Both the position numbers and the translations under genes were made by a program. This document shows, one piece after another, positions 43,035 to 55,086 of a stretch of 64,000 nt of DNA. The notes below the pieces were generated by a model. The model worked only from the letters and a program-made list of their open reading frames with translations, had not been told where the DNA came from and made no database searches. Origin of the DNA: Acholoe squamosa (Eukaryota > Annelida > Polychaeta > Phyllodocida > Polynoidae); NCBI GenBank assembly GCA_949317995.1, contig OX439052.1, positions 38,131,932-38,195,931 on the forward strand, in the 5' to 3' direction. Numbering within the stretch: the stretch's first letter is position 1; every line of letters begins with the position of its first letter.

Positions 43035-45010
43035 TTCATAGGGGACTTGTCAGTCAGGAAACACAAATTCCAAATTGTCCAAATTTGTACAATTTGATGA
43101 AAGTTTCATTCCAGAGAAACACTACATAGAGTTGGCGGATGGCAGCCATACAAATGGTGTTGTGGCAGGTAAAGGTACAGCCAGTGTACTAACTGAGGAC
43201 AGTGAAGGTAGGCCACACAACATTCTTTTGGAGAATGCCCTCTATGTCCCATCCTATAAACAGGATATATTTTTTAGTGCAAGCGGCAACTGAAAAAGGT
43301 GCAAGTGTTAAGTCCAGTCCGGCTGAATTAAATGCTCCAGACGGTACTCGGTTTGAAATAAAGAAACACAGTAGATTGTTTTTTCTCAACAAAACTGATA
43401 AATCTAGTGTTCGATCCCACACAGTGGAAGAGTGGCATTAAATTCTTGGTCACTGTAATGTAAAAGATTGCATTAATCTTGAATCAGTTGTCGATGGTAT
43501 GAAAATCACTGATAAGAACAAGTTTGATTGTGACACCTGTGTTAAAGGTAAAATATTTCAATTCAGAAATCATGACCCTGATAAATGGGCAGAAGCACCA
43601 CTTGATGTTGTATACTGTGATCTAGAAGGCCTAATTGACCCTACAGCAAGAGACGGTTTCAAGTATGCCTTATCTTTTGTAGACGACCTTTCAGGGGTAA
43701 ACATGGTCTACTTTCTGAAGCAGAAGAGCGACACCGTAACTTTGAGAAGTTCCTTGCTGACTGTGCTCCATATGGTAAGGTGAAATGTATTTGTTCTGAC
43801 AATGGGGGAGAATTTACTAGTGAAAATTTTGAAAATCTATTGATCAAAATTAGAACAAACATGAGAAAACAGCTCCCTATTCACTTCACCAAAATGGTAT
43901 AGTAGAAAGATCATGGTGCTTAATATTTGAAATGTTTGTTGTTAGAAGCCAACTTACCTAAAGTAATGTGGGCTTATGTTGTTATGTGTAGTGTGTACAT
44001 CAGAAATAGATGGTACAATGACAGGGTCAAGATGACCCCATTCGAAGCATTCACAGGTAAGAAACCAGACCTGAGCGGTATGCATGTAATTGGTACTGTA
44101 TGTTATGCTTATGTACAGGACAAGAAGAAGCTGGATGACCACGGTGAGAAAGGTATTTTTGTTGGTTATGATAAATGTTGGACACCTACCTGAAGGAGGA
44201 AGGTTTCCAACAGTCTGAGACTGATTCTTATGTGTACACTAAGTTTGAACAAAATTCCAATACTATTGTAGTAGTTTGGGTTGATGATATTATTATTGCA
44301 GCAAGCGATGAGAAGATGAGAAGACACTCAACACAGTGAGACCAGATTCAAGATGAAAGATCTTGGTAAGTTATCATGGTTCCTAGGTATTGAGTTTAAG
44401 TGTGAAAATGGATCTATTGAAATGAACCAAACCAAATATATAGAAAAGTTGTTGAAAAGGTTCAAAATGGAAGATTGTAAACCCAGATCAACTCCTTGTG
44501 ATTTAGGGTCCAATACTACAAGGGATGAGGATTCTGAAGAGCTAGCTGATGCTAAGCTGTACAGAGAAATTGTGGGAAGCCTCATCTATTGTACATGTCA
44601 ATCGCAAGTCCTGATCTGTGTTATGATGTAACAAAGTTATCTCAAAATATGGTGAATCCCACCAAAGCTGATCTTTGTAGAGCCAAGCAGGTACTGAGGT
44701 ACACCAAGGGCACACTTGATTATGGATTAACATTCCAAAATCTGATGCTGAGTTAGAACTCAGTGTCTTTTGTGATGCCAATTGGGTAGCATCTGATGAC
44801 AGAAAGAGCATAACTGGTGAGGGATTCAGGTTGACCAACAATGGTCCACTCATTTCATACAAAAGTAGAAAGCAACAGACTGTTGCATTATCCACTTGTG
44901 AAGCTGAATATATGGCTCTGTCAGCTGCTACCCAATAGGTAAAGTTCCTTAATCAACTTTTTACTGACATGACTGGTATTAAGCAAACAAAGAGTGTATA
45001 CATTAGTAAT
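43035..45010 (+). pseudogene. Copia pol remnant (protease end, integrase, RT 3' half, RNase H)
   Basis: In order: a protease-like start (SG then FVQFDESF), the GAG-pre-integrase zinc region (HCNVKDC then CDTCVKGK), integrase core pieces (VYCDLEG, SDNGGEF), the palm end of RT (VWVDDIIIAASD, then LGKLSWFLGIEF), and RNase H (FCDANWVASDDRKS, STCEAEYMALS). It crosses several frameshifts and stops (for example near 43290, 43440, 43780, 43900 and 44190). The N-terminal half of RT is deleted between about 44192 and 44195. Gag is missing. Inactive. Confidence 0.88.
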
Positions 45011-45036
45011 GTAACGATCATAAGTTTAATTGGGGG

Positions 45037-45240
45037 TGTTAGATTGTAACCTTATGATCATGAATCTTCGATGTACGGGCAGGAAAATGGAGCCTTCTGT
45101 AGTAAGAGACTGAACTGAAAGTAAATAAAGAAGTGCATTCTGGGAGTAGAACCCTTGGGAACTTCCGGTCTGGGCTCTGATGATCGCAGAAGTCGTGACA
45201 CAGCAAGAAGCAAGCAGAAAAGAATTTGTTGTTAAATATT
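45037..45240 (+). repeat. Start of the Copia 3' LTR (right end not resolved)
   Basis: A purine-rich GGGGG tract directly precedes TGTTAGATTGTAACC at 45037, the usual Copia junction of polypurine tract and TGTTAG- or TGTTGG-type LTR. AATAAA occurs at about 45124. No matching 5' LTR was found and the end is a guess. Confidence 0.5.
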
Positions 45241-45249
45241 TTCCTTTTT

Positions 45250-45752
45250 CTAAATAATCACCAAAGTAATCCTCCATCAAGGACGGTAGCTTCCACTGTG
45301 ACACCTTGAACTGCATTTGGTCAATATTGGCTGCCTTAGGTCTATATGTCAACCCCAGAAAAAATTTGCCTCTATCAATGCTGAGTCGGGGCATGTATAT
45401 GGGCTGATCCATAAAGTATGTCACACTGCAAACAGGGGTTCCACGGCTTCTGAACATTTCTATGGAAACATGATAAGTTGTTGGCCAGTTCTGTGTCAAT
45501 CTTCTACTTCAAAAACTGTCCTAAACTTCTACTTGGTATATTACAACTTACATAAGGGACAGTTATTCTAAATCCTCGAATTTGTGACACTTGAACGTTT
45601 ATGAATAGCAATTCATAATGCAATCTGTACATGTCATGTAGTTCAAAGGTTGTATTATCCCTTATGTCAAGGTGAATATCGCAGTTCCATGGAGAAAGCA
45701 CTGAGACCGCGTATTGTACCCCTGTGTTGAATAACCGGCACCAAATCCGCAC
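45250..45752 (-). pseudogene. Unrecognised coding-like stretch, frame-broken
   Basis: Two minus-strand frames (45504-45752, then 45499 down to about 45250) read as normal protein, with segments such as SVLSPWNCDIHLDIRD and LSIDRGKFFLGLTYRPKAAN. They are offset in frame. Either an indel broke a gene, or a very short intron (donor GTAAGT near 45551, acceptor ACACAG near 45497) joins them. I do not recognise the family. The Copia LTR lies just downstream on this strand and may have truncated it. The CRE/NRF1 cluster lies just upstream. Confidence 0.35.
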
Positions 45753-45753
45753 G

Positions 45754-45817
45754 ATGACGTCATAGGTCTATCACGCATGCGCAGCATTTTTGAAACGTAA
45801 ACATTCAAGATGGCGGC
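45754..45817. promoter_or_regulatory. CRE, NRF1-like and YY1-like cluster
   Basis: ATGACGTCAT (45754-45763), CGCATGCGC (45774-45782) and CAAGATGGCGGC (45806-45817) lie within 64 bp of CpG-containing DNA. This looks like a housekeeping-type, possibly bidirectional start region. On the plus strand the ATG in the last site opens ten codons before a stop; on the minus strand the coding-like stretch begins just beyond. Confidence 0.5.
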
Positions 45818-45916
45818 GGTCAGCATTTTGCATTGGTGGTAGGTGAATAAGGGTTAATTTTGAAAGATATTGATCAAATAACGAATAATTATCCACCCAA
45901 ACACCTTGACATAAAT

Positions 45917-46037
45917 GTAAAGATGAACTCTGATTAGTTTGAGCAGACCGTTTCTTCAGGAGTGTGACCTGCCCGTTCCGGGCAGGACACGCTCGTGAAG
46001 AAATGGTCGGCTCAAACTAATCAGAGTTCACCTTTAC
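45917..46037. repeat. 121-bp long hairpin, 42-bp arms
   Basis: Arms 45917-45958 and 45996-46037 pair with about five mismatches, and the centre contains a further CTGCCCGTTCCGGGCAG stem. It resembles the foldback at 60894-61020 in size and in having TTTCTTC facing GAAGAAA. Confidence 0.7.
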
Positions 46038-47789
46038 CATTATACTGAGACTGATCGTATGTTATATTGAAATAACCCTGATAAGGGCATTTCCCAAAAA
46101 TGCTGATCAGTATTTTCAAGAAACGTCCCTCTGTCCCTACAATTGCCAGACCAACAGCTGTGACTCAGAGCACATGAACTCCTTTTTTCCTCATTCTTCT
46201 CCCACCTTTTGCATCCTTTGGCTAGGCCTTGGCTCATTCCTCTTTTTTTTAAACCAAACAACATGTTATCATAAAGACTGTCTCTGTCATCAGAGTGCAT
46301 CTAGGAGGTGATATTGGGTACACTCTCAGACTGCGCTACTTTATTTACAGCACAATGCACTGTATTTTTGACAAATACTAAGACCTGCTGTTAGTACAAA
46401 TCCAATGACTCTACAGTAGATTGCACTGTATGCAGTACACTGGTATTTACTGCTGATTTACAATCGGGTTGAGAGTGTGCCTCTATAATCGCCATCGTAC
46501 AATGATGATACCAATTCTTGACCAAATTCGTATAAGATTTTGGCAAATACGTATTGGTTGTAATAATCACAGTCAAATGTTGCGGTATTCTGTGGTAACA
46601 AACAGAAAATGGACAGAATAAAGGATTTTCAATCCAACATTCTCCTGTTCCACAACCTTCAAACCATGACCGAGTGAAGCCAGGGCTAAAGAGATCAAAG
46701 CAAGAAGCACATGTATGGTACCATTCAAATCTGATTTGGTAGCAAGGCTCAAAATCCAAGGGAAATATTTCATATGCTTCCTAAAAAAAGTAAATCTGAC
46801 ATTTGTAAAAGTACCTCTATATTCTGCTAAGATCCTCCTTAGATATCCAGACAGTAGATTCTCTTTGACTCAGACACACGTGGGGCCGATCAGCTGTGGG
46901 TATCACCAGTGGTATCACTCACAATCAGCACCCATAGTACTCCAGGGCTGTCCTACCCTCACCCTCATCCACTATCTGATAGAGCTAATAACAAGATCCA
47001 CAGTACTCTGGGCCTTCCACTGACTATGACTATACTGTATCTCTAAGAGTATGGCCTTTGCATAGTATCAAAGTTTGACTACAGACAGCAACACTTAAAC
47101 ATGCATTACTTTTGTTGGGGAATTAAATTGAAATTTCCAATTTTCAATAATTTGGTTTTTAGACTTCTGGCAATCCTGTAGGTGGTAGGAATCTGCAAAA
47201 TATTGGTATGATAATAATGAAGTATAGCTTTAGAAGCATCCCTTGGTCCTCATGTCACGTGCTCATGTGAATAATGGACAGTTGCTTGCCCGCTTTGTCG
47301 AAAAGCGCAAGATGGAGTATATAATCATTAAACAGGCTGGGGACTTCGTACAGGATTCGAGCCCCTTGTCATACCCCCTCATGAATATTGATGATACCAA
47401 TTACATAGACATACATGTATGTACCTCTAACAAAGGTCAATTTGCAGGATGAGGTCCAAGTGTATTTGTGCAGCCACAGAGGAAGGATGACTCAAGCAGG
47501 AGCATAAAGTAGCCTTTTCTGATTGCCTGCCTAAGCTGGGAACAATGAAGGAGTCCATGTCCAGAGAGTGTTAGAAGTCACGCTGAAAAGGTGACCCAGA
47601 GCCCTCCCTGTAGGCTACCTAAGAAGCTTTCCTTTAGAATGGCTGTCAATATGGGTTTCTGGTTATATGATTAAGAATAAATATAGGGGTAAATCCCTTT
47701 GCCATATGGTCGCAGCCATTACCAAATCTGGTACTTGTGAATTACTGATAGCAGCTCTCACAATTGGTACTACTTGCAGTGAATACAGG

Positions 47790-47860
47790 CAATTATTTCA
47801 GTGGTTAAAAGTCCATCCCAAATGACTCCTATAGTATAGGGGAGGTAGGTTCAATTTATT
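47790..47860 (+). repeat. tRNA-like SINE head
   Basis: TCAGTGGTTAAAAGTCC (A-box-like) and GGTAGGTTCAATT (B-box-like) about 40 bp apart. No full cloverleaf. Confidence 0.35.
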
Positions 47861-48692
47861 TCAGCTCAGATCTCAAAATTACAGCGAAGCCCCAACAATT
47901 CACTGAAGACTAAAGATATTGAATAACCCACTGCTCCAAATGGCCTCATTTACCCAACTTTCCCACTTTTGATCACTACTGGCCATGCTAAGTGAGATTG
48001 GATAACCAGAAATACTATTTCTTTGGCCTAACCCTATACTTGATGAACATCACTCAGTCTGGACGTGGGACATGACAATAGTGCACTATGGACATCGTAC
48101 TCCAACCCCAAGTATACCGCTGACCCCTCTCCCCAATAGCTAATACAGAAGGTAATATATTACATATTATCTCTTCAAACAGCTGTAGAGGCCTAGGGTT
48201 ATCTCTGAACATCTGGTTTATCCTATTGTCTGTGAGCATCAAAGAATAAAGTACTACCAGGTAACAAAGATCAATACAATAAAAAAGATAACTTTCCAAA
48301 GAGGTTTAGCTATGGTGCATGGCAGTGAAATATGTCCTCAAAATAACGATGAATTCCTTGTCCCAAATTTGCCAGAGAATCGTCATTATTTTCACAAAGA
48401 TGTCGTTATTTTCACCGAGATTCCTTGTATCACCACACTGCCACCTGGGGTTTCTTGATTAAAACTACACTGGCTGCCTGTTATATAATTACGGTGGTGC
48501 ACTGTTCAGTTTTAAAAAGGATCCCTCATAGATTCAACAGTTATTTTTTACAGTGCAGACATTTGACTGGCCTTAATTCAAGCAGATCTGTCAAATAAAG
48601 TGGAAGTATAAATTAATTGCTGCTGCATGATCGGTTGTGTAGCATATCGCTGACCGACATTATTAAGGTACTAATGGATGAATATGGCATAA

Positions 48693-48812
48693 GTGTCATG
48701 TAGGGAATAAGGCAGGGAGTACTCTAGACTGTATTGAGACATCGAGTGGCCTTATAGGCAGCATAGAGTACGACCAAGGCCATGACCAAGTGCCTTATTC
48801 CCATTATGACAC
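48693..48812. repeat. Foldback with 22-bp ends
   Basis: GTGTCATGTAGGGAATAAGG (left) and CCTTATTCCCATTATGACAC (right) are inverted with two differences, 76 bp apart. Confidence 0.5.
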
Positions 48813-50423
48813 AGGAATATCATACATCAATCACCTAATACCATAGGGACATCAAAAGTCTAAAGGTAAGACGAATCTAGATAATGCATGTTCAATCAGC
48901 CAATCAGAATGCAGTATTGGCACTAGGAATTAACCGAGCTCTGTTATAACAATGGCAAGGGGCATCAATACATGGCATGAGTGCCACCGTATTTAAAGGT
49001 AGGTATAAAACCAATAACCTGAAGTGCATTCTGCTGTAGCTACAATAGGGGTACTTACAGTCCATTTACAATTGCTGCTGAGAGTGGAATGAGGAGAATC
49101 TACCCTACTTGTAAAGACTATATGAAAGAAGATTCGTACTATGTTACAAATTCATCAATTTGACGTCATATTATAAATCGATTTCACCTGGATTCCAGCC
49201 CTTGAGTCCCTGTTTATAGTGCACTCTAGATCTAAAGCTACCATCATAGCACTATCCAAATTGAATCAGGCGTCTCAAGATAACCAATACTTGGCAACTT
49301 CTAATATTAACTTCAGTGACTGTTTTGGGATTGTTTGTATGTCTATGAAACATGAATGTATCATGCAGACTCTCCTTGTTGATACACTCCTGACAGACAA
49401 ACATGATGCACTTGTGGTAGCACAGGCTGCATTCATGCATCATGATTACCAATGGGCATGATGCATGAATGAATTAGCGGTCCTTAAAGGATCAAGGGGT
49501 CAAATATAATCATCAAAACGTATAGCAAACAATTGGAGTGCAAGTCCAGTATTAGCTGATCCACTAGTACACATTGTTTCAAGTTTTTGTTATATTTTTA
49601 TCTTTCATTCATCTCCTTAACAGTTTTTGTTCACATGTTGGATGGACAATGGCATTAGGGAAAAAGGAAAGGTTAGGTGGGATAGTTTTCTACTGCAGTA
49701 TCTGGTGTAAAGGCATGGTTTGAGTACGCGCAGTGGTGGAATGTTGTGGATTAGGGAGTTCTTCCATAGCTGAACTCCATCGTGTGATTTTGGCTGGGAT
49801 GTTTTTTTGGAGGAGGCAGTTTTTGCATGCGACTTGATGGCCTTTTCCATACAAATTGTCCCAGCTATCACATTCAGTCAATTAGGGTCGCGACTGATGG
49901 TTATACCACTTGACTCTGGCTCGTGTGCATAATCCCAGTTTGGAAGGAACCCGTAGTGATGACCAGTTCCATTCATCTCTTGATATCTTTATTAACTTAA
50001 TGGAAATAAGGAAAACAAAGAGAAAAGATAACATGCATGAAGAATATTGCTTAGACTTGCTCAATTGTCTTATTATAACAGAAGTCCAAAATTTATATTC
50101 AATCACTTTGAAGTGTAATTTTAACTCATTTGTAATACAACAGAAACCGAACGGTGAAAAAGTTGGAAACTGAAACATGAAATGTATATAGGACTGAAAT
50201 GATAGAATAAAGTATCAGAGGAAACCGAAATTGATAAGTCCAGTATTATGATTTCAGTCAGATACAATTCTAAAGCCATCTTTATGTGATAACAGCTGAC
50301 ACCACCATTTCTGTAGGCCTTTTGTATTCGTGCCCTCTATATGACAGAAATATCCACCATGTGCTATTCATACATCAATTGAGATAGGGGCCTTCCATTA
50401 CCACTTCAAGGGCCGCTAATGTA

Positions 50424-50506
50424 TTAATGCATCAATCCCATTAGTCGTCATGATGCATAAATGCATCCCTGGTGTGTAACTCGCCAGGGCTACATTCATG
50501 CCGATG
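50424..50506. repeat. Copy of a dispersed repeat
   Basis: It holds ATGCATC words and TAACTCGCCAGGGCTACATT, shared with 51703-51775 and with the sequence on both sides of the solo LTR at 53997. That comparison shows what the LTR interrupted. Confidence 0.5.
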
Positions 50507-50510
50507 CTAC

Positions 50511-50590
50511 CAGGAGGGTCTTGCCAAAAGAAGAGGGAGAACCTCTGTAATATTTTTTTCAGAGAGTACTGAGGAAAATGTGTATGGCCT
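50511..50590. repeat. One-ended copy of the CAGGAGGGTCTTGCC MITE
   Basis: Its first 20 bases are identical to the 37563 element end, and the next 60 bp are similar (AGAACCTC, TTTTTTTCAGAGA, TACTGA). The right end is missing. Confidence 0.7.
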
Positions 50591-53198
50591 AACTCATTTT
50601 CATTAGTGGGGACTGTTAAGGTCAGTTTTGGCTACCAAGGAAACCTGCTGGACAAAACTCTGAAATTTGGCATATAGGCTGAAATGATAGCATTGAATCC
50701 CTCTTTCAATCCAAAATGAATTTGCATCCGAACCCCCAAAAATCCAAGATGGCCGTCAATTTGGCATCAATTTTCATGTTTTTACTCTAAAATCCTTATT
50801 TATTAGCAGAACTGGCTTTACCTGAATTGTATCTACCTATTAGTCAGGTAATCTTTGGGTAAGGGGTTCAAAGTCTAGTCTGGCTAAAAGCATTAGCCCA
50901 TTCAATTAGATATCAAACAACCACTATCTTTAAGAGTGTGCACTCCCTAAATAGGTCAAACTACTTCCAATATCTTTTTTTCAGCTTACATGACTATCAG
51001 TAGAACTAGTGATGTAATACATCAAATTAATGGTATTGGCTCTCTCTTTTCAGCCTAGAAGGAGAGCAAACCTAAACATTATTGGCACTCCTAAAACAAA
51101 GTTGGCTACCATATGACCTATGAGCACAGTTCCCATCATATTTACTACAAAATCATGCATATGATATTATAGGCTGCATCCACATGAAAGACACATCCTG
51201 AGTTCATGGCTTTGCTGTAAGCCCCACCTGGGATCTGAAAAGGTACTCATCCATTACTATTTTGATTGTTTGCAGTAAAGTAAAACAGCACATAATAAGC
51301 TGCACCCCAACTTCCTTTAAGTGCTAGTTATAAGCTATAAGGGGTCTGAAATGGTCTATAATCTGTGCCTCATACTTAGGGTTTTGCAGTCATGGCATTT
51401 GAAAAAGCATTTGAAAATAATAACTAAGTTAAGGGAAAAGAGACAGTAGATGAAAATAGGACAAGAGGTCAGATGAGGCAATGATGGAAACAGAACATGG
51501 GGATTACACATATTTTCGATCAACATAGAGCCATATATTCAAGTTTTTAAAGGTTCTGATCAGGTTAAGGACTGCACCTTTTCTAAAGCTGGACTCAGTT
51601 GCAATGCCATGGTCATTTCTAGCCCTGCATAGGCCATACTACTGGGGCCATATGGTCAGATCTGAGGACAGTTTCAAAGTCCAATTAACCACTAAAAGAG
51701 CAAATCCTAGTGGATAACTCGCCAGGACTGCATTTCTCCTTTATGCTGGCCCATTGGGCTGATGCACTTTCGAAAGGGTAAGAGAAATATATCAGCAGGG
51801 CATTTCAAAACGATATTTATATCTATGGTTTTGAAATGCCATCCTGGGCATCAGGATGATTGCCATGGTATTCCTTTACCCCTATAAGAGATATTAATGC
51901 CGTAATTGATGCACCAATTGGTCTTAATGATACATGAATGCATGTTTAAAGCAATGGCTCCACTGCTGTCGGTCGGGCGTCTTTTTTTCTAATCTGATGA
52001 TTTATAATATTGCAAGACTATAGAAAAAAAGTTGGTCGGATTAGCAAAAGGTCGCCCGACTGATGGGAATGGATCCAGCACTTAAATCTACTCTACCCTA
52101 GTGACAAGGGATATTTTCATGCATCATGTCTACATGATTGTGATTCATCAAGCTCTAGAGGGCCAGAACTAGCTTGTTGCGTTACAGGTTGTCGACTGCT
52201 AAAGGCGACATTCCTAGAATGAATATCTGGAGAACAGAGAAGGATCATTCCCACTGTGACCCTTAAAATAGGCTGCTTATGCATGTATGAAGGGATGCTA
52301 AGCCTCTTACCTGCATAGACCTCCATGGTGACAGCCCTGCATGGTCAGTACGTCCAGTCCTATAGAGTGAGAAAACCTGTCTACTTTGTAACCTTGGCAA
52401 GTCTACCTACCATGAGGCCATTAAGGTTATGACTGCTTACTTTCAAATTGTAGTTGGAACCCTTAATTTATTGACCATACAGTCCAACAGCGTTTTTCAT
52501 GTAATACCTGCAACACTGTGACTACCCTACCAAACAACATAAGTGCTAGTCGTAAAGAGTTGTATTAGGACAATAACTACGGCTGCTGACACTAGGCTTT
52601 TGGGTTTCAAGTCGTACTGGCTATGTGCAGTCGTAGTGCCTTAAGAAATGGCCTTCAGTCATGTATATAGCCTCATCCCAAAGCCCACAGACCCAACCTC
52701 ACTAATTAAGGCCTAATTAGACCTTCTTGCCAAAATATGGCATAATTAAGAATTTTACTAAAATGTCATTTATGAGGGGAAGTTTTAATTTTGAGAAGAG
52801 AACCAAGTCTTGAGTTTGCACTCTGGGGTCACCATGGCATTAAAAAGTGTTTAAAGGCAGTACCTGCCCCCTAATGCCGTGACTAATGGTACCTAGATGG
52901 TCAGGGTAGTCTTAAGAACATGTCCATGTATCAAACCTCTAGAGCATTATTTCTTTGCAAAAATACCCATAGAGAGTCACTCTAATTAGTATGCCCTATT
53001 CAGATCTCACAAGGAGGCAGCAGGGTAAGAGTTGCTTGAAAATTCCAACCTCAGTCCTCAGTGGATTGTAACTTTAAGTTAACAGGTCCATAGTCATGAT
53101 GCATGAGTAAACTCAGAGTATCAATCCATATATTAATCCACCATTTAGCTAGAGAGTTATATAGCCCATTTTATCGTTATTTCTCTGAGTATCACATA

Positions 53199-53508
53199 GC
53201 GCAAGTGCTACCCAGGTCAAATTTTAACCACATACTATAAAAGAACAAGTGCTACCAAAGTCAAATTTTAACCACATACTATATAAGCGCAATTGCTACC
53301 ATAGTCAAATTATAACCACATACTGTAAAAGCACAAGTGCTACCAGAGTCAAATTATAACAACATACTATAAAAGCACAAGTGCTACTCAAGTTAAATTT
53401 TAACCACATACTATAAAAGCGCAAGTGCTACCAGAGTCAAATTATAACCACATACTGTAAAAGTGCAAGTGCTACCAGAGTCAAATTTTAACCAAATTCT
53501 GTAAAACC
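53199..53508 (+). repeat. Minisatellite, about 44-45 bp x 7
   Basis: Units begin GCGCAAGTGCTACC or GCACAAGTGCTACC and end AACCACATACTATAAAA. They differ at a few positions each. No unique spacers. Confidence 0.9.
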
Positions 53509-53996
53509 CTCTTTATATGCAACTCCTTTAGACCATTAAAAACCGCATATATGCCATGCCGGGAGGGCACTTTTAACAATGCTAATTAACGCTATTAGGA
53601 AATGCCCTCCAGAAGTTTCTGTAGGTTATGGTGGTTCCAGGACCCCAGGGTGTGGATTACATGTAGGGATTTAGAATAGCTAACTGAACGTGTCGCTTAA
53701 AATAAAACTAGAAACCCTGTGTATGGTTTGTATGTGGGTGATAATAAACAGGGTTTCATAGTATGAATATTTCTGAGTGGCCCAGCCAAGGGATTTGCCA
53801 AGTCATCCTGACTACGTTTTAGTACCCTGGGCATAGCTACACTCAGAGTTGATGCTTTAATATATTGGTGTTGGCACAGAATTGGCACGGACCTATCACC
53901 AGTATCATGGCCACACTCAATCTTCAAGGCCAGCATATTGCATTAAAGCATCAAGCTCATGATGCCTGAATGTAGCCCTAGTGAGTAACTCGCCAC

Positions 53997-54117
53997 TATC
54001 ATGTGCAATTTTATTATGTCATAAATTGTAACATATGATTGGCATAATGCAAAAATATGAGGCATTAATACATGTACCTCAACATGAGCGTCCACGGTCC
54101 ACTGACCACCAGCTATG

Positions 54118-54161
<44 letters not shown>

Positions 54162-55086
54162 CTAGAAGACCAAAGCCACCGACCTCATGGTCCACTGACC
54201 ATGAAGAATAGTATATATAATTATCTAAAGGTCACTGCATCTGACCTAATGCTCCACTGACCAAGAACAATGGTGTATATAAATGTCTAAAGTCACCACA
54301 ACCGACTGTCATGGGCTGCTGAGCACCGCAGACCACCGTCACGGGCAGCTGAGCACCAAAGACTAACAATGAGGCCCTGAGTTGACGGCGCCATATACTT
54401 CCGGTGGTAATTACGCCATCTCGCGGAAGTCACAGGCCAGATTTGAGACCTGACCCTGATGCGCCCGGATTAGACGCACACCATGGTCTTAATCCGGTGT
54501 CAAAACTTATTATTAAGGAAGTTAGGCAACCGAGAATGTTTCAATCTCGGAATACGCCACAGAAAATCTGGCGCTAGTTATGCGCACAAGCAGCGCGGTG
54601 TCAAAAGCTAACATGTTACCCTCTGCGCATGCGCAGTCTGAAAGCTCTATACGCATAAACAACTGAGATATGAGCATCTGAACATGCCAAACCGACCGGG
54701 ACAATGGGGGATGTCGGTCGGCTTATGGGGGCCCTCTATGCACCTACATGGACATGAAAGACTCAGCACTAATGGACAAAGGCAGTGGCAGATGCCACTG
54801 GCTTCAGCCAGTCTGGGAGAGCAAGCCATCATCATCATCATCATCATTATTATTACACACAGGTGTGGAACACTATTTTATACCCATATTATATTTACTG
54901 TGTGTGTGAATTACCTGTATATTAACATTTGTGTTATTAATACATAAGTCCTACTGCCTAAGCTTGAATAAACCAGTGATAACTGGAATACAAGGATAAG
55001 AGCTTGATATTCTTACTCCTTATAACCACCAGTCATATGATATTCCTCATATGACAACTTGATCATGCACATATTCTAGTTTAACA
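53997..55086 (+). mobile_element. Solo LTR related to the 15.7-kb element
   Basis: Starts TATCATGTGCAATTTTATT and ends TTTAACA, flanked by CCAC on both sides. It shares with the big LTR the opening (ATTTTATT, CATAAATT, TAACATAT), the repeated GACCTMATGSTYCACTG module, paired CTGAGCACC words, a GCGCATGCGC core, the AATAAACCAGTGA block with AATAAA at 54967-54972, and the terminal CATATGA hairpin. It is strongly diverged elsewhere and 260 bp shorter, so it is another subfamily. The flanking bases rejoin into a copy of the dispersed repeat seen at 50468, which confirms the boundaries. It formed by recombination between two LTRs. Confidence 0.85.
54120..54159. repeat. (AT)n microsatellite inside the solo LTR
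   Basis: About 20 AT units. An (ATC)n run follows at about 54829-54846. Confidence 0.9.

Larger units (their letters stand above)
46038..53198. other. Long stretch without a recognised gene
   Basis: Short ORFs only, none with a family or paired splice sites. Repeats found are listed separately. A module with TAACTCGCCAGGGCTACATTC and ATGATGCAT(G)AATGCATC words recurs at about 49425-49465, 50424-50506, 51703-51775 and 53936-53996. Confidence 0.4.

Noticed and set aside
43035-45240. Intact Copia element
   Set aside because: Multiple frameshifts and stops, half of RT deleted, gag and 5' LTR not found.
46391-46773. Cys-rich minus-strand ORF and overlapping signal-peptide-like ORF
   Set aside because: The two frames compete over the same bases, neither shows a known domain, and no paired splice sites were found.
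53199-53508. CRISPR-like array
   Set aside because: The whole 44-45 bp unit is repeated and there are no unique spacers, so it is a minisatellite.
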